NCBI RefSeq assembly: GCF_004340965.1
Contig: NZ_SLYA01000014.1
Coordinates: 1 to 46,321 of the forward strand
Direction of reading: 5' to 3'
DNA from: Sphingomonas sp. PP-CE-1A-559
GTDB taxonomy: Bacteria; Pseudomonadota; Alphaproteobacteria; Sphingomonadales; Sphingomonadaceae
DNA: 46,321 nt
The notes beneath the pieces are model-generated. The model worked only from the letters and a program-made list of their open reading frames with translations. It was not told the DNA's origin and ran no database searches. How positions within the stretch are numbered: the first letter of the stretch is position 1; each line of letters opens with the position of its first letter. The position numbers and the translations under genes were made by a program. This document shows, one piece after another, positions 1-8,480 of this stretch.

Positions 1-756
1 GATAGGCTTTTCGCAATCAGACCATGAGGGTCAATTTCCGAGATCAAAACAGGGTTCCCGTAACATTGGCGGGAGCATTGCGTCTCTCAGTTGCCAAGGG
101 CCGCGATCGGTCAGCAATTTATGATTTATACCATAGGTTGCCGAACAGAACTTGATTTAAGTTAGTTTGCACGACGACTTTCATGGGACAGTGAAAGTTG
201 GGGCAGCAGGTTGGGGCATATTGGGCAACTCCAAACCGAGAAAGATGCGCTGAACGAGTGGCTTTTATAGGGAGCTTGGATCGCATGCCCGGGTGTCCAG
301 ATATGGGCGTTCTAGCCCGATCCGCCTTTCTCGCGTGGGATCGAATTTCGGGAATGTCCGGGATGGGAAGGAAAGCGGTCAGGCCGCTTTGGGTGAAACC
401 CGACGCATAGCGACGTCTTACCGTCCCGTCTCAGGTTCGCGCGTTCGTTGGATAAGTACCGCGACCGCGCATAGCAGCTAAAAGATGCCCGCCAATAGCA
501 TGACAGGGTTTGGCGCTGGGTTATCCCACCACAGCCACGATAGGCTGCCGCCAATCAGGGCAGGTAGCCAAACGGAGACAGCGTACCGATCGGTGTGGCG
601 AGCCCGCATGCGGCGGTCCTTATAGCCATTGGAACGAACGCAAATGCGTGTTCAGGAATGGCAGGTAAGAGGAGGAAAGCAGACGGCCTGCTTACGGGAT
701 CCGGGGCGGCTTCCTTACTTGCTAGGTCGCCAGGGTCCCATCGTGACGCGTTGAAA
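1..756. other. Region without a recognisable gene
   Basis: Open frames here overlap one another on both strands and none looks protein-like (no domain, signal peptide or convincing ribosome site). No tRNA-like cloverleaf was seen. A stretch around 345-395 is rich in GGGAAGG/GAAAGCGG motifs but does not fit the 60-bp repeat found elsewhere in the window. The left edge may hold the end of a neighbouring feature that cannot be judged. Confidence 0.5.
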
Positions 757-927
757 TCATCCCGTTCCGTATAACTTCGTCGTCAAAAATCCGTCCTGCC
801 ACATGGCCCTTAGAACTGGCTCATGATCTTCATCATAGGGACAATCGTCATACCCCAATTTTTCGTTGCTGGCGGCGTTAGCACCAGCGGCTCGTGCACT
901 TTCGTATTCCAAAACGTGATCTGCCAC
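757..927 (-). CDS. Small Rmf/CrpP-like protein (possible ribosome modulation factor relative)
   Basis: A protein of about 56 residues with an N-terminal segment rich in Ala and Gly (YESARAAGANAAS), then a CPYDEDHE motif and a final W-Q-D-G-F. The order 'A/G-rich helix, CPY or NPY, then W-x-x-GW/F' is the pattern of the ribosome modulation factor family, whose members bind 70S ribosomes and promote dimerisation in stationary phase. This assignment rests on pattern only. The GTG at 925-927 is preferred because AAGGGGG lies five bases upstream; a longer TTG start at 945 has no ribosome site. It stands alone, with a gene-free region downstream. It could be an unrelated small protein. Confidence 0.5.
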   Translation of the reverse strand: MADHVLEYESARAAGANAASNEKLGYDDCPYDEDHEPVLRAMWQDGFLTTKLYGTG

Positions 928-1052
928 ACCAACCCCCTTATGCAAAAGGCTGATATTGTAACGACTTACGCCACGTTCTGATCCCGCCCTTTAACTTCTC
1001 GAAGGTCGGCCAGCGGGCTCAACCGTTTCGCAGTTCAATGTCACCGCTTCAT

Positions 1053-1403
1053 CTAATTCGCTTCGATTTCATGTGCTTCATTCGCAGCAAGATCAAGAAA
1101 GCTTCGCATCCGCCCAATAGCGTCGCCGGTTAGCGCAACATCATCACCACTTTCGCGCGAGACAACCTGCCCATCCTTTACCAAATGTGCTATCCAGCGC
1201 TGTCCCACGCCTACTGATACGCCGACGTTGTGGACCAAGATATTCTCCGTCGTCGTTTGGTTATCTGCTAAGTTGACGAAAAGTTGCAGGAGCATTGTCC
1301 ATGCATGTTCGTCAAATATCTCCGATGGAAATAACTGGCAGCGCACTTGCCGCACTGCAAGGATCGCCATAGCTGTTTTCCGCCGTCTTTGATCACCGGT
1401 CAT
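1053..1403 (-). CDS. MarR-like winged-helix DNA-binding protein
   Basis: A 116-residue protein. The core FPSEIFDEHAWTMLLQLFV is followed by a helix-turn-helix-like segment (residues about 50-75: TTTENILVHNVGVSVGVGQRWI) and a wing-like VKDGQVVSRES...VALTG. This is the typical arrangement of small sphingomonad winged-helix proteins related to MarR, which act as DNA-binding transcription regulators. No ligand-binding extension is present. The ATG at 1403 has no strong ribosome site; an internal ATG about 11 codons in is possible. No partner gene is adjacent, so the target is unknown and autoregulation is only a guess. Confidence 0.72.
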   Translation of the reverse strand: MTGDQRRRKTAMAILAVRQVRCQLFPSEIFDEHAWTMLLQLFVNLADNQTTTENILVHNVGVSVGVGQRWIAHLVKDGQVVSRESGDDVALTGDAIGRMRSFLDLAANEAHEIEAN

Positions 1404-2094
1404 GGCATGTAGTTATTCTAGATTAAGAAACCGGTCACTAAACTAGATCAAGCAAAACATTTGCGCCACTTCGCATGTGCGCATACGGCGCGGAGGTTCC
1501 CGATTTATGGTTTATGCATGCGGTTCATCGCGGCTAATTCAGGTATGGAGTTGACCAATCAAGATCCGAAAGCGTTAGGAGGCGTGGTTGCATGGGCGCT
1601 GCAACTTGCAAATTAGCGGGGCAATACTCTGGCCGCAGCCTTGCTAGAGGATGTATTGTCCATAGTGTCAGACGGGCTACCGGACTGACCTCGGCCAAAG
1701 CGCTTGACGAATGCCTGCTATAGGGAAGGCAAGCGGCGATCAGCCCTGTCGGAAAACACACGGCGTTTTGCGAGGATCGAGAACAAACCGTCCGAAAAAC
1801 ACCTGTTTGTCGAACAGTCATGATTGCGACTGGGTTTTCCACATATCTGATCGCCGGACGGGACTGTGAAGAAGGAAAGTGGCCCGTCCCGAGTGAGGGG
1901 CAGATAGCGTTAGCGGACGTTGGCTGACGCTGTGGTCTTTCTCGAAAAGGATGCTATTTCAAGAAACCTGACACGGGCGGTGCAAAAGAGCCCGAATTTT
2001 GGGAAGGCAGCTAAGCCGCTCAGATTCTAGCATATCGAAGCTTTGCGTGCCCCCCCCAATCTCTCTCATAGCATTTGCCGCGTCAGGACCTTTA
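1404..2094. other. Region without a recognisable gene
   Basis: Intergenic between the winged-helix gene and the small exported-protein gene. The one open frame of about 100 codons on the minus strand (1534-1842) has no protein-like pattern. A weak 7-bp inverted repeat (1856-1862 with 1883-1889) and a run of eight C residues at 2050-2057 are the only structure seen. The first 100 bases probably hold the winged-helix gene's promoter. Confidence 0.5.
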
Positions 2095-2373
2095 CTAGGA
2101 CGGCGTAAATCGACCGGCGCGGCTTACTCGGACCCCCTCTTTGGCCCAAGCAGCCTGTGATTTGCATATATCTCTGGATGGGCCGGGTTGAGGCATGGCG
2201 GCGGGTAGTTCAGCAAAGAACTTGATACAGTAAACATGACGACGCCCGTCATATCGTGCTCTGTAGTCGTCGGTTATTGTCCTGGTGCGCGGTGGCGCAG
2301 CCACGGCTCCGATCGAAAGGGATGCAATCAGCAGTCCAGCCGCAAAAACCCTGCTTGTGTTGGTCGGTATCAT
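2095..2373 (-). CDS. Small exported protein of unknown function
   Basis: A 92-residue protein. Residues 1-25 form a clear signal peptide (positively charged start, hydrophobic AAGLLIASLSIGAV, AVAA cleavage region), so the mature protein of about 67 residues should be periplasmic or secreted. The mature part has two Cys (YCIKFF and RDICKSQAAW) in the spacing seen in small sphingomonad exported proteins, suggesting one disulphide. The ATG at 2373 is chosen because GGGAGCAGGAT lies just upstream; an upstream start would bury the signal peptide. No catalytic motif is visible and no neighbour suggests a role. Confidence 0.75.
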   Translation of the reverse strand: MIPTNTSRVFAAGLLIASLSIGAVAAPPRTRTITDDYRARYDGRRHVYCIKFFAELPAAMPQPGPSRDICKSQAAWAKEGVRVSRAGRFTPS

Positions 2374-2762
2374 ATCCTGCTCCCGTAGACGCCCGCGCCT
2401 GTCCGCGAGGGTCGTGCTTCGGGTTAGCAAGATGTGTGCCACCCCAGTAACACACGTCGGCCTTAGGAGGGGGAGGAATAGATGCAAACGACGCTCACCA
2501 TTATGTGGCGAAAGGCGCTAACTCCTAGGCTCATACCTTTGTGTAGTTTCTATCGATCCGAGTTCGGGGCCAACGCCCCCCAATGGGACCTACTCGCGAA
2601 CGATCGGGAAAAGAGAACGGCAGAGACGTTCTCAAATCTGGTCAGAAAGGGTGTTCTGAGAAGATGGTGACGCTGGCGGTCGCTCGCAAATTCGGCGTAT
2701 AAGCACGGGCAACGCGGCGCCAGACCAGCATTCGGTCGTCGCGCAGGCGAACGGGGGTCTCT
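2374..2762. other. Intergenic region between divergent genes
   Basis: Lies between the minus-strand exported-protein gene and the plus-strand membrane-protein gene and must contain both promoters. Short open frames on both strands overlap the upstream parts of those genes and do not look coding. No clear palindrome or hairpin was seen. Confidence 0.5.
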
Positions 2763-3779
2763 ATGGTAGCCCAGACCAGTGACGGCGTTGGTCGCCGATA
2801 TATTGCCGCAAGCATCGCACCCGTCATCATCGTCACGCTGGCTGGAATGGCGGTACGAACGCCATTGGCGACCGCCTATCCGTTTGCAGCGCTATTGCTG
2901 TTCCTGTGGGTAGTCGCGGACACGCTGATGCTGTCGCTGATCGCTCGATCAGCCGGAAAGCCGGCATGGAGTGCCGTCTTGGGCGTGCTGGCCGGCGCCA
3001 GCGTCACCGTCTGGCTTGGTTCGCCATCGGCGATGCGGGATGCGCTGTTTGAGACGCCGGTCCTGGTGGTGACGATGGCAGCCGTCGCTCTGGGTCATGT
3101 CGCCTGGGCAACGGCCCGAGCGTGCCAAGCGGTGGGCAGGAAAGGCACCGACCGGAAGGAGCGATGGGTATCAGCCGCGTCCGGGTTATTCCCGCCGGCG
3201 CTGGTTCGCTTGGCCGTGGCGGAGATGACGGTAATCCACATGGCGCTGTTCCGCTGGGGCGGACCGGCAGATATTCCGGCGTACGCCCGTGCTTTCGCCT
3301 ATCACAGGCACCTGACGCCGATGTGTGCAACGCTGCTGATCCTGTCGGCGATCGAAATAGCCGTCTATCATCTGCTGGTCGGGCACTGGAGCCGCACCGC
3401 CACGCAGGTCATGTTCGTGCTGAGTGACGTGGGCTTCGTATACCTCGTCGGGCTCATCAAGTCGTTCAGGTTCAGGCCGGTGCTGTTGACACCCGAGGGT
3501 GTGCGCGTGCGGGCCGGCTTCCTGATCGACCAGCTTGTGCCGCTCGATGCGATCGTTGCCATCGAAGGCGGCTTCACCGGTGAGGACGTACGCGATCCCG
3601 CGACCCTTAATGCGGCGCTGCTTGCCTGGCCCAACATCATGCTGCGGTTGGATCGCCCTCTGCATCGTCGCTCGCTTCTGAAGAAGCGACGTCCGTTCGT
3701 GCGGGTCGCGTTCCGCCTGGACGATCCGGAACCTTTCATCCGGCTCCTTGCCTGGCGGTTAGGTCACCGCTCCAGCTAA
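2763..3779 (+). CDS. Multi-pass membrane protein of unknown function
   Basis: A 338-residue protein with hydrophobic segments near residues 14-32, 38-60, 68-86, 97-115, 185-205 and 215-232, so probably six inner-membrane helices. A soluble C-terminal part of about 100 residues follows, ending in an Arg/Lys-rich stretch (LHRRSLLKKRRPFVRVAFRL). The C-terminal part (RPVLLTPEGVRVRAGFLIDQLVPLDAIVAIEGG) resembles a PH-like/YdjM-type beta domain, but this is only an impression. The ATG at 2763 follows ACGGGGGTCTCT. No family was recognised. The gene is transcribed towards the exported-protein gene at 3907 and shares a hairpin with it in the 127-base gap. Confidence 0.85.
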   Translation: MVAQTSDGVGRRYIAASIAPVIIVTLAGMAVRTPLATAYPFAALLLFLWVVADTLMLSLIARSAGKPAWSAVLGVLAGASVTVWLGSPSAMRDALFETPVLVVTMAAVALGHVAWATARACQAVGRKGTDRKERWVSAASGLFPPALVRLAVAEMTVIHMALFRWGGPADIPAYARAFAYHRHLTPMCATLLILSAIEIAVYHLLVGHWSRTATQVMFVLSDVGFVYLVGLIKSFRFRPVLLTPEGVRVRAGFLIDQLVPLDAIVAIEGGFTGEDVRDPATLNAALLAWPNIMLRLDRPLHRRSLLKKRRPFVRVAFRLDDPEPFIRLLAWRLGHRSS

Positions 3780-3866
3780 CCAGCCTTCCTTTTCGAGAAC
3801 GGCACGCGGAACGGCGTGGCTTTCCCGTAAGGATCGATTTTTGGGAATGGCTGTGTTGGTGTAGAA

Positions 3867-3894
3867 CAGTCCGGCAGCTTACAGGGGCCGGACT
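3867..3894. terminator. Hairpin between convergent genes
   Basis: A perfect 8-bp stem, CAGTCCGG (3867-3874) with CCGGACTG (3887-3894), and a 12-base loop. It lies between two convergent genes and could terminate both. Neither side carries a U-tract, so intrinsic termination is uncertain. Confidence 0.4.
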
Positions 3895-3906
3895 GCATAG
3901 CTGCCG

Positions 3907-4383
3907 TTATTTCGCGGGCAGGCCACGATCATCCAGCTTGGTATCACCTCCGCGAAGACGCCGTATGGAAGTCACTTTGCCGCCGGCAACGTCATAGGCA
4001 ACTGCGTCGTATGACCAGCAACAATGTGTAGGAACAGCGCTGCCCCAGCTGCCTGCCGAGTTAAAATATTCAAGAAAAAGGAGGCGTCCGGAAGACGAAA
4101 AGCCTGGGGACATTTTGAAGGCGACCCCTTTGGCTGAGAGCTTTTTCCCAAACGTGTTCAGCCACTCTACCTTGTTACGTGCTACCTGTTTGCCGTCCTC
4201 GAATACCGACACGTTATCTGACAGCAGTGTGCCATAAGCCGCTATGTTTTTCGTCTCGATTGAGCGAACGAGTTGTTCACCCAGCGTGTCTTGCCCTGGC
4301 AATGACGGCGGAGGCGGGACCTGTGCCTCGCTCGGGAGCGAAGCTGTCATCATCAAAGTCGCCCCAACTATTCTGCCAAGCAT
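3907..4383 (-). CDS. Exported NTF2/SnoaL-like protein of unknown function
   Basis: A 158-residue protein with an N-terminal signal peptide (residues 1-21, GATLMMTASLPSEAQ, cleavage after SEA likely). A short Pro-rich linker follows, then a single domain: LVRSIETKNIAAYGTLLSDNVSVFEDGKQVARNKVEWLNTF is the helix-then-strand start typical of NTF2-like/SnoaL folds used by many small periplasmic binding proteins and enzymes. Two adjacent Cys (HCCWSYD) are unusual. The ATG at 4383 is preferred over a GTG one codon earlier because GGAGAA lies eight bases upstream. Function unknown. Confidence 0.78.
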   Translation of the reverse strand: MLGRIVGATLMMTASLPSEAQVPPPPSLPGQDTLGEQLVRSIETKNIAAYGTLLSDNVSVFEDGKQVARNKVEWLNTFGKKLSAKGVAFKMSPGFSSSGRLLFLEYFNSAGSWGSAVPTHCCWSYDAVAYDVAGGKVTSIRRLRGGDTKLDDRGLPAK

Positions 4384-4824
4384 CACTCTCTTCTCCCTTA
4401 TCGAGGGGGTGGCTTCTAACGGGGTCAGCGAAGGCGAGCAAAGGACAAGATTGCCGTTTCGGCCTTATCTCGGCGTTCCCAATGAGGGACGGCGATCGAG
4501 AAGGCCGGAGCGTTCTCAGAATCGATGCTATTTTGAGAGCAGTCGAGCGGTAGCAAACTCGATCAGAGCCGAACGCCTTTGGCCGTCCAAGCCGCCATCT
4601 CGCCATCGATACCGGCATTTGCCACCGCTAGAGCAAGAGGCAATCAACGCGGAAGAGAATGTCGGTAAGAGGTGCTCTCTGTGGGAACACCGATGCCACG
4701 CTACCCAACAACTTGGATTGGGAGGCGCCCCGCTGCGGGAGCAGCAGCGGGGCGTCGTTTCCGGCAGGGCAGGGGGGAAACCGCGCCGGTCGCACTCAAA
4801 ACCGTAGCCGCGTGGTTCTGTTCC
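4384..4824. other. Intergenic region with one strong hairpin
   Basis: Separates the exported NTF2-like gene from the BLUF gene. Open frames in it are shadows without protein character. It contains the strong GC-rich hairpin at 4726-4754 and the promoter side of the NTF2-like gene. Confidence 0.5.
4726..4754. terminator. Strong GC-rich hairpin downstream of the BLUF gene
   Basis: A perfect 11-bp stem, CGCCCCGCTGC (4726-4736) with GCAGCGGGGCG (4744-4754), and a 7-base loop GGGAGCA. On the plus strand it is followed by TCGTTT. The only gene reading into it is the minus-strand BLUF gene ending about 70 bases away, so it may terminate that transcript, or belong to an unseen small plus-strand RNA. 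Confidence 0.55.
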
Positions 4825-5232
4825 CTACCCCACGTTACCAGCATGGCTAGATAGCATGATTTCATACAATCGTTTCGATGCGGCGGTGCGTTCGCCCATT
4901 GCAAAGCCGATCATGAAGCTGGTGCCATGCGCGCTCGCCTCATCGTCACCAGCGCATCGCATCGACCAGTTACCGAACTGGCGAGATAGGATCGATCGGT
5001 CCAACAAGACCGTAATGTCAGTATGGCTGGGATCGCGGCGGATACGCTCCATGGTCAATTCAATCTGATCAGAAGCGCCCTCGATTACTTGCGCAAAGTT
5101 CGCGCCATCCGACCAAAGCATCCCCGTGATGCCGGCTGTGGTATTCCAGGCGACTGAGCCTGCCACGATACCAGCTATCGCATCGGGATCTCCGTCAACC
5201 AGCGATCTACTGATGTAAATTATTCGGCGCAT
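4825..5232 (-). CDS. BLUF-domain blue-light sensor protein
   Basis: A 135-residue stand-alone BLUF protein. BLUF domains bind FAD and respond to blue light by rearranging a Tyr-Gln-flavin hydrogen-bond network. The key positions are present: Tyr6 (RIIYIS), Asn30 (WNTTAGITGML), Gln48 (FAQVIEG), and Trp89/Met91 (FGNWSMR). There is no output domain, so it must act through a partner protein, as short BLUF proteins do. Start: the ATG at 5232 begins the canonical RRIIYIS strand; the longer frame upstream overlaps the neighbouring gene. It begins seven bases after the stop of the small gene at 5240-5440, so the two are co-transcribed and probably translationally coupled. Confidence 0.95.
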   Translation of the reverse strand: MRRIIYISRSLVDGDPDAIAGIVAGSVAWNTTAGITGMLWSDGANFAQVIEGASDQIELTMERIRRDPSHTDITVLLDRSILSRQFGNWSMRCAGDDEASAHGTSFMIGFAMGERTAASKRLYEIMLSSHAGNVG

Positions 5233-5239
5233 CGCCAAC

Positions 5240-5440
5240 TCACGATTCCGGCGTGTCGGACAGCGCTGGGTCAGTGTTCCGCTGATTGCGAGCCTCGGTT
5301 GCAGATTTATGAAGGCGATTTGCCGTTTCTTCTGCCGCATCTGCCGACAAGGTTACAGCGACCCCTCCAGGTCCCGATACAACCACGCAACCGTCGATCG
5401 CCGCAACGTCGGAAGGCGTATCATGGATCGGGGTATTCAA
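5240..5440 (-). CDS. Small conserved-looking protein upstream of BLUF
   Basis: A 66-residue soluble protein. The segment VVVSGPGGVAVTLSADAAEETANRLHKSATEARNQR looks like a small beta-hairpin plus a long helix. No named family was recognised. The TTG at 5440 is chosen because AGGAGG lies six bases upstream, whereas the longer frame has no ribosome site. Its close spacing with the BLUF gene suggests that the small protein could be its signalling partner or simply an operon companion; that link is inference. Confidence 0.7.
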   Translation of the reverse strand: MNTPIHDTPSDVAAIDGCVVVSGPGGVAVTLSADAAEETANRLHKSATEARNQRNTDPALSDTPES

Positions 5441-5637
5441 CGGCTTCCTCCTATCTGGTGGGGACAAAACACGCAGACGTGAGGCGGTTTCCCGACAAAA
5501 CGAAGATCTGACGACAAACCGACGTACTAAACCGGGATAGAACGCTACCCGGATGCCGAGACAAACTGGTATTGCACTAGGAAACTAACATTGCGGTTTG
5601 CGTTTATGCCTCGCCGCAGTCGTCCTCCGGCTGTGGC

Positions 5638-5671
5638 CGGTCCGTCCTTGCTACCCTGTGGGGACGGGCCG
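5638..5671. terminator. Hairpin in the intergenic gap upstream of the small/BLUF operon
   Basis: CGGTCCGTCC (5638-5647) pairs with GGACGGGCCG (5662-5671), 10 bp with one G-U pair and a 14-base loop, followed by TCGCACTTTTC on the plus strand. No upstream plus-strand gene is evident, so it may be a leader structure or an inactive hairpin. Confidence 0.3.
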
Positions 5672-5715
5672 TCGCACTTTTCTGAAGGTTTTTAGACAAA
5701 GCGAACGACGCTAGC

Positions 5716-5898
5716 TCAATGCGTTGTGAGTGGGACCATACCGATCGCGCTGCTAACGATGGCTCCGACGACTTTTAGGTCTAACCGGATCGCCAGAAGC
5801 CGGAGCTCCGCAAGCGCGTCCACCAGATCCTGAGCAGTTTCGGGTTCGCCAAGCCCCGTCCATAGCGCTTCGTGGTCTTCGGGATTATCAGGTCTCAC
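5716..5898 (-). CDS. Small helical protein of unknown function
   Basis: A 60-residue protein: an acidic N-terminus (RPDNPEDHEALWTGLGEPETAQDLVDALAELRLLAIRLDL) predicted as one long amphipathic helix, then a hydrophobic stretch KVVGAIVSSAIGMV. The pattern looks coding, but no family is recognised. It starts with GTG at 5898, with GGAG about eight bases upstream; the nearby ATG is out of frame. It sits downstream of the LOV kinase on the same strand, about 250 bases after it. Confidence 0.5.
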   Translation of the reverse strand: MRPDNPEDHEALWTGLGEPETAQDLVDALAELRLLAIRLDLKVVGAIVSSAIGMVPLTTH

Positions 5899-6147
5899 CC
5901 CGGCTCCATAGCGGAACAGGTGATGTTACACGATGGTATCGATGCGTGATTGCCTAGTAGTTGCAGACTACATCCCTGACCGGCCGTCGATGATTTTTCA
6001 CTGTCAAAATTGCATATAAACAGAAATGCTTGGGCAGCGGCGCGGTTTACCCACCATCGTTTTGCCAACTATCTCAATGAAATATCTAGTCTTATCAGCC
6101 GTATGCTGTGAATTAGGCTGAGATGGGACACTGAGGGTGGCCAAGCC

Positions 6148-7659
6148 TCAGTTTCTTTTTTCGGCTCTATCCTGCTGCTCGTTGTCGTTGTCGTTGTCGG
6201 CGCTGTCGACCAACGGTGCGACGGCTTCGAACACCACCCCACCAGGAAGGTAAGAGATTTTCGCCGTTCCGCCGGTTTCATGCGCCAAAACACGCTGAAT
6301 CAGCTGTGTGCCAAAGCTGGTTCGCGTTGGCGGTTCGACCGGTGGGCCTCCTGACTCAACCCAGGTGAGGTGGAGATCATGCGGCTGCCAGCCGTCCATG
6401 ACCTTCCAGCTCAGATCTATTACCCCATCGGCAGTCGATAGCGCACCGTACTTAGCGGCGTTGGTTGCAAGCTCATGGAGGGCAAGGGCGAATGCGACCA
6501 CAAGGCGCGGCGGGAGCTGAAGGTCCTCACCGGAAAGCTTGAACCGTTGACCGTCTTCCACCCCGAAGGGGGTAAGCGTGCGCTCAATTAGCGTACGCAG
6601 GGACGTGCTCTCGAACCTGCCACTGATCAGCAAGTCGTTCGCTGCGGACATCGCGTGGATGCGTGCTTCCAGCGTCGTGCCGGCCTCCTGCACAGAGGTC
6701 GCCCGGCGCATCGTTTGCGAGACGATCGCCTGCAGGGACGCAAGCGTATTCTTCACCCGGTGGCTTAGCTCATTAGCCAAGAGGGTCCGATGCTCCTCAG
6801 CGCGCCTCCGTGCGGTCACGTCCTGGGTCGTCCCGACGATTGCCAACGGTGTTCCATCGGCGCGGTAGCTCGCCTGTCCCCGGATCTGTACCCAGCGCTC
6901 CTCACCTGCCGGCGTCCGCAAGCGGTACTCCAGGTCCAGCAGCGATCGGTCGCGTACGGCACGCTCTATGCCATCGATCTGCATCTGCCGGTCTTCCGGG
7001 TGGATCGACTCTCGCAGTTCGTCGAGGGTCAAAGGATCGGTCGGGGCACGACCACATATCCTCTTGCACTCGGCAGATGCCGTTAGCCGGTACGTATCGA
7101 GATTGATGCTCCAGGATCCCAGGCGGCCGGCATCAAGGGCAAACTGAAGTCGCTGCTCACTCTCCTGAAGCTCGGCAATGCGGCGTTCCACCTCTGCTTC
7201 TAGGGCATCGCGATCAAGCTGAAGATTGACGAGGCGTTCGCGCTCGAGAGTGACGTCGTACTGCGAGGCAAAGAAATAGAGCAGCATCCCGTCGTCGTTG
7301 AACACGGGTGAAACCAGCAACCGGTTCCAGAAATGTGTGCCGTCCTTCTTGTAGTTCAGCAGGTCGAGTTCGATCGACTCCCGGACGCGTATCGCGTCCC
7401 GCACCCGGCCGACGTCGGCCATGTCCGTGTTCGGTCCCTGCAGAAACCGGCAGTTGCGCCCCATGATCTCGCTGCGGGCATAACCAGTCAGCTTCCCAAA
7501 GGCGTCGTTCACAAACACAATGGGATTGTCGGGCAACCGGGGGTCGGTGATGATCATCGGCATGCGCGTTGCCCGCACGGCCGAGGCAAAAGGGTCAGAT
7601 CCGCTATCGCCGCGCGTCAGCTCGCGGACGATCCGCGCTTCTTCCTGGATATCTCGCAC
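6148..7659 (-). CDS. LOV-PAS HWE-family blue-light sensor histidine kinase
   Basis: A 503-residue soluble kinase. Residues about 25-140 form a LOV domain with the photoadduct motif GRNCRFLQG (Cys70) and flavin contacts in LLNYKKDG, FWN and FFASQ. A coiled-coil linker follows (about 140-172), then a second PAS domain with PAC tail (about 172-285). The HWE-type kinase core has His300 in ELSHRVKNTLASLQ, an N-box HELATNAAKYGALS, and a W-x-E...GFGT-like region (SFGTQLIQRV). Light should form a Cys-FMN adduct and change autophosphorylation. The GTG start at 7659 has GGAG six bases upstream. It is divergent from the receiver protein at 7896, its probable phosphotransfer partner. The C-terminus is acidic and Asn/Asp-rich (DSADNDNDNEQQD). 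Confidence 0.95.
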   Translation of the reverse strand: MRDIQEEARIVRELTRGDSGSDPFASAVRATRMPMIITDPRLPDNPIVFVNDAFGKLTGYARSEIMGRNCRFLQGPNTDMADVGRVRDAIRVRESIELDLLNYKKDGTHFWNRLLVSPVFNDDGMLLYFFASQYDVTLERERLVNLQLDRDALEAEVERRIAELQESEQRLQFALDAGRLGSWSINLDTYRLTASAECKRICGRAPTDPLTLDELRESIHPEDRQMQIDGIERAVRDRSLLDLEYRLRTPAGEERWVQIRGQASYRADGTPLAIVGTTQDVTARRRAEEHRTLLANELSHRVKNTLASLQAIVSQTMRRATSVQEAGTTLEARIHAMSAANDLLISGRFESTSLRTLIERTLTPFGVEDGQRFKLSGEDLQLPPRLVVAFALALHELATNAAKYGALSTADGVIDLSWKVMDGWQPHDLHLTWVESGGPPVEPPTRTSFGTQLIQRVLAHETGGTAKISYLPGGVVFEAVAPLVDSADNDNDNEQQDRAEKRN

Positions 7660-7895
7660 ACGTCACTCCGTTCGCGTGCTCAACGGGCCTTACGACGTTG
7701 GACGCTGCGTTTTTTTAGTCCTTTAGTGTCAGTAGGCTATGATGGCTATTGTGACAAAACTACTCGGTTAACAGCCTGCAAACGACCCTCGGCATGGCCC
7801 GTGGATACGGCCATGCCGCAGTCGCATTTTGAGGAAATCGACCAGTAAATCCTCGCGCGCCGCAACTCGGCATATGGCGGGCGAGTTAGGGCTCC

Positions 7896-8303
7896 ATGAC
7901 CCTTTCAACCGTACCCTACGCCCTCGTTGTCGATGATGATCCGCTCATCATGATGGATACGACTGCCATTCTCGAAGACGCCGGATTTCGCTTCTACGAA
8001 GCCATGGACGGCGACGAGGCGAAGCGCGTCTTAGCCACCAACTGGGAGAGTATCGTACTGCTGTTCTCTGACGTCGACATGCCCGGCGAAACCAACGGCT
8101 TTGCGTTGGCGCGTCATGTCGCCGATCGCTGGCCGGCGATCGAAATCGTCATCGCATCCGGTCATGTTCTACCAAAAGCGGGCGAGATGCCCGAAAAGGC
8201 CACATTCATCTCCAAGCCGTTCAACAAGCAAATGGTGCACCAGCATTTGCGCAACATGCTTCCGGACAACAAATTGCCGGAGCCGCTCAAAAAGGCGGTT
8301 TGA
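7896..8303 (+). CDS. Single-domain response regulator
   Basis: A 135-residue receiver protein without an output domain. The acidic pocket is in VVDDDP (residues 12-15), the phospho-acceptor Asp59 in LLFSDVDMPG, Ser89 in IASGH and Lys107 in FISKPF. Such stand-alone receivers act as phosphate shuttles, sinks or protein-binding switches. It is divergent from the LOV-PAS-HWE kinase across a 236-base region, which makes that kinase the likely partner. The transcript ends at a strong hairpin (8442-8469). Confidence 0.93.
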   Translation: MTLSTVPYALVVDDDPLIMMDTTAILEDAGFRFYEAMDGDEAKRVLATNWESIVLLFSDVDMPGETNGFALARHVADRWPAIEIVIASGHVLPKAGEMPEKATFISKPFNKQMVHQHLRNMLPDNKLPEPLKKAV

Positions 8304-8441
8304 TTACGTACGGAGTTTCTCGGCGTATACCCGCGTAAGATCCTCGGACGACGAGTAGTGGGTACCGCCGCAATGCAGACCTGCATGGCAAATAGCTGGC
8401 CTTTTATAGGCAATTGGCATGCATTGCAGTACGAAGGATCG

Positions 8442-8469
8442 GGACATCGCCCGTGCCGGGGCGATGTCC
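8442..8469. terminator. Bidirectional terminator hairpin
   Basis: A perfect 11-bp stem, GGACATCGCCC (8442-8452) with GGGCGATGTCC (8459-8469), and a 6-base loop GTGCCG. It lies between the convergent response-regulator and lipoprotein genes, ending 12 bases before the stop codon of the latter. No long U-tract follows on either strand. Confidence 0.6.
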
Positions 8470-8480
8470 ATAGGACTGAC

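Noticed and set aside
340..400. Sequence rich in GGGAAGG and AATGTCCGGGATGGG resembling the dispersed element.
   Set aside because: GAAGT is missing at the expected offset before GTCCG; the resemblance is probably chance.
1534..1842. A 102-codon frame on the minus strand.
   Set aside because: No ribosome site, no domain or signal pattern, and irregular residue composition; judged a chance frame.
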